From: CAZVWV01 sp964631745
GTDB taxonomy: Bacteria; Bdellovibrionota_C; UBA2361; JBGSMV01
Assembly: GCA_964631745.1 (NCBI GenBank)
Contig: CAZVWV010000180.1
Coordinates: forward strand, 1-5,297
DNA: 5,297 bases
Direction of reading: 5' to 3'
Below the pieces are notes generated by a model. That model made no database searches. It was not told the DNA's origin and saw only the letters and a program-made list of their open reading frames with translations. Of this stretch, positions 5,181-5,297 are shown piece by piece. The first letter of the stretch is position 1, and each line of letters begins with the position of its first letter. Both the position numbers and the translations under genes were made by a program.

Positions 5181-5192
5181 AGCATAGGTCAA
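5164..5192 (-). promoter_or_regulatory. Sigma-70-type promoter of the Fe-S carrier gene
   Basis: On the minus strand -35 TTGACC (5187-5192, 5 of 6 to consensus) is separated by 17 bases from -10 TAAACT (5164-5169, 4 of 6). Transcription would begin near 5157, giving a leader of about 58 nt that holds the hairpin at 5122-5152 and the Shine-Dalgarno at 5107-5110. A 10-bp palindrome cgttcgaacg (5198-5207) lies just upstream of the -35. Confidence 0.55.
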
Positions 5193-5256
5193 TTTGCCGT
5201 TCGAACGCGAAAGCTAAAAAACAGGTAATTGCTCATAAACTCAGGGTGGTTTCTTG

Positions 5257-5284
5257 CTCCGTGTATCTCCGTGACCTCAGTGGT
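5257..5284. repeat. Degenerate short tandem repeat, CTCCGTG type
   Basis: Three units begin at 5257 (CTCCGTG), 5267 (CTCCGTG) and 5276 (CTCAGTG), followed by GT and a run of A. Similar strings of CTCCGTG or CTCTGTG units ending in GGT plus A-rich sequence are, from memory, dispersed intergenic repeats in several bacterial groups. It lies between the carrier promoter and the right edge, outside any frame I would call coding. Confidence 0.4.
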
Positions 5285-5297
5285 AAAAAATTCTTAA

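Overview
The window looks like chromosomal DNA of a Gram-negative bacterium with mid-range GC. It carries a lipobox lipoprotein, a Sec-exported subtilase, an ErpA-type Fe-S carrier and a degenerate HDOD-like protein. This mix, with a lysine-rich mini-protein, would fit a proteobacterial or former deltaproteobacterial lineage (Bdellovibrionota, Myxococcota or similar). That placement is a weak inference. I saw no tRNA, rRNA, CRISPR array, insertion sequence or phage gene.

Left edge (1-938). A doubtful open frame enters from the left on the plus strand (3-230) and overlaps two tight GC-rich hairpins. The best-supported gene here is on the minus strand: a 25-residue protein that is half lysine (329-406), with a good ribosome binding site. 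It is followed by a structured 3' region (251-315) and an intrinsic terminator (166-213). Upstream lie a long imperfect hairpin (432-499) and a 75-codon open frame with no start codon (445-672). That frame joins an ATG at 692-694 if one base is skipped, so it may be a broken gene. No gene can be supported between 695 and 938.

Centre (939-3916). A 406-residue plus-strand protein resembles HDOD-domain regulators. It ends in a terminator hairpin that overlaps its last codons. Converging on it, 27 bp away, is a secreted subtilisin-like serine protease on the minus strand. All catalytic residues are present, but the reading frame is broken between the His and Asn motifs. Comparison with the family suggests a loss of about 13 bases, so it is annotated as a two-part pseudogene.

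Right part (3917-5297). On the minus strand an ErpA-like Fe-S carrier with an extra Cys-rich N-terminus is followed by a lipoprotein of unknown function. The only ATG of the lipoprotein lies 71 bases inside the carrier gene, so the two are probably cotranscribed and coupled. The carrier gene has a readable control region: a TTGACC-17-TAAACT promoter, a perfect 18-bp palindrome over the -10 element, and a strong leader hairpin. A degenerate CTCCGTG repeat sits at the right edge.

The genes do not form one clear pathway. The features most worth a second look are the lysine-rich mini-gene with its structured flanks and the palindrome-controlled promoter of the Fe-S carrier. In four inverted repeats the minus-strand RNA pairs better than the plus-strand RNA, because positions that would be A/C mismatches on the plus strand become G/U pairs. 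This supports minus-strand transcription of both ends of the window.
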